DNA of 14,757 bases. Source: Planctomycetota bacterium. GTDB taxonomy: Bacteria; Planctomycetota; Phycisphaerae; UBA1845. Made by a program: the position numbers and the translations under genes. Of this stretch, positions 14,295 through 14,757 are shown in pieces (within the stretch, counting starts at the first letter, position 1; the number at the start of each line of letters is the position of its first letter). The notes beneath the pieces were generated by a model that saw nothing but the letters and a program-made list of their open reading frames with translations, ran no database searches and was not told the DNA's origin. The stretch is taken from NCBI GenBank assembly GCA_022561415.1, contig JADFRH010000005.1, positions 5,242 to 19,998 on the forward strand, given 5' to 3'.

Positions 14295-14757
14295 TTATCG
14301 GTTGCCGGCGGGCTCGATCTCAAGCTGGTCACAAACAAACGCCTCGATCGCCTCACGGGTTGTATCGCAGTGTTGAACCGTCTGGTCGACCTCCGCCAGA
14401 ACCGCCGTCTGCCGACCTTTGTCGGTCAGTTCAGCGGCGTTGAGCTGAACCAGGTAGCGGGCACTGCGGGCGGTGGCCTCCGCCAGAACCGCGGCAATAG
14501 CCAGATCGCTGAGCAGATAGCGGTTGGCGATCTCTTTCATCTCGTCCATCGTGGTTAGCGTTCGGGATGCTACCGCAGCGATCTCCATCGGGACGGCAAC
14601 GGCCGCTAGAACGGCCTCCTGATAGACGCCGGCCGCACCGTCCGATTCACCGCGACGTTTCGACGCCGTCGTCATGGCCTCGTAGGCGACGGCATCTTGC
14701 GTGACCAGAGCCCTGGCAATCTGTTCGAGCCGACGCAGGCTGGTCAGTGCCGCTTCG
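14295..14757 (-). CDS. Cyclodeaminase/cyclohydrolase-family protein (FTCD C-terminal type), 5' part missing
   Basis: The C-terminal 154 codons of a gene that runs off the right edge; the frame is open to the last base. The segment begins EAALTSLRRLEQIARALVTQD and is nearly all helical, with VYQEAVLAAVAVPMEIA, then YLLSDLAIAAVLAEATARSA, then a long C-terminal helix. This matches the formimidoyltetrahydrofolate cyclodeaminase C-terminal family, which includes bacterial methenyltetrahydrofolate cyclohydrolase (FchA). Family members form all-helical dimers that act on one-carbon folates. The ATG at 14675 is internal and not the true start. The N-terminal half, with part of the active site, is outside the window, so activity cannot be judged. 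The gene is followed 8 bases later by the 83-residue Cys-containing protein gene. Confidence 0.8.
   Translation of the reverse strand, partial: EAALTSLRRLEQIARALVTQDAVAYEAMTTASKRRGESDGAAGVYQEAVLAAVAVPMEIAAVASRTLTTMDEMKEIANRYLLSDLAIAAVLAEATARSARYLVQLNAAELTDKGRQTAVLAEVDQTVQHCDTTREAIEAFVCDQLEIEPAGNR

Noticed and set aside
13952..14356. Minus-strand frame of 134 codons overlapping the small Cys-containing gene
   Set aside because: It overlaps the better-supported 83-residue gene and the end of the cyclodeaminase gene in another frame, and its Arg-rich translation has no recognisable feature.
1..14757. CRISPR arrays, insertion sequences, prophage or defence islands
   Set aside because: I saw no regularly spaced repeats, no terminal inverted repeats with a transposase, and no integrase, restriction or toxin gene.

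Overview
The window looks like a chromosomal stretch from a GC-rich bacterium, probably a planctomycete. The reasons are the GC-rich coding, an 83-residue Cys-containing protein of a type I associate with Planctomycetota, a large TPR lipoprotein with a long unassigned tail, and a divergent stand-alone sigma factor. The lineage call is an inference, because there is no rRNA or other marker gene. I see no transposase, integrase, CRISPR array, tRNA or phage gene. Most of the region reads as ordinary housekeeping and accessory genes in short transcription units.

Layout from left to right. Positions 1-77 may hold the 5' end of a gene leaving the window on the minus strand. Then, on the plus strand, come an ALDH7-type aldehyde dehydrogenase (266-1789) and, 31 bases later, a MacB/FtsX-type ABC permease (1821-3107). 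A 383-base non-coding stretch follows, with a strong sigma70-like promoter and a long leader with two perfect hairpins. It leads into a divergent sigma-70 family factor (3491-4486). A 10-bp inverted repeat separates that gene from a sirtuin (4709-5455). Convergent to it, on the minus strand, is a two-gene unit of probable lipoproteins: a 163-residue protein (7939-8430) followed by a 748-residue TPR protein (5659-7905). A 340-base gap leads to Maf (8789-9400, plus), which is convergent with 3-dehydroquinate synthase AroB (9415-10512, minus). Divergent from aroB is FolC (10784-12181, plus), followed by a TrkA-N protein with an extra N-terminal module (12269-12844). Convergent with that, 12 bases away, is a calcium/sodium exchanger with a TTG start (12857-13921, minus). 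At the right edge two minus-strand genes form a unit: a cyclodeaminase/cyclohydrolase-family protein cut by the window end (14295 to beyond 14757) and the 83-residue Cys-containing protein (14035-14286).

How they may work together. AroB feeds chorismate, hence p-aminobenzoate; FolC makes dihydrofolate and its polyglutamates; the cyclodeaminase-family protein acts on one-carbon folates. This is a loose folate theme, but the genes are in separate transcription units and the link may be chance. The two lipoproteins are the best candidates for a shared uncharacterised envelope function. The sigma factor with its structured leader is the best candidate for unusual regulation. I did not find a clear novel defence or mobile system.
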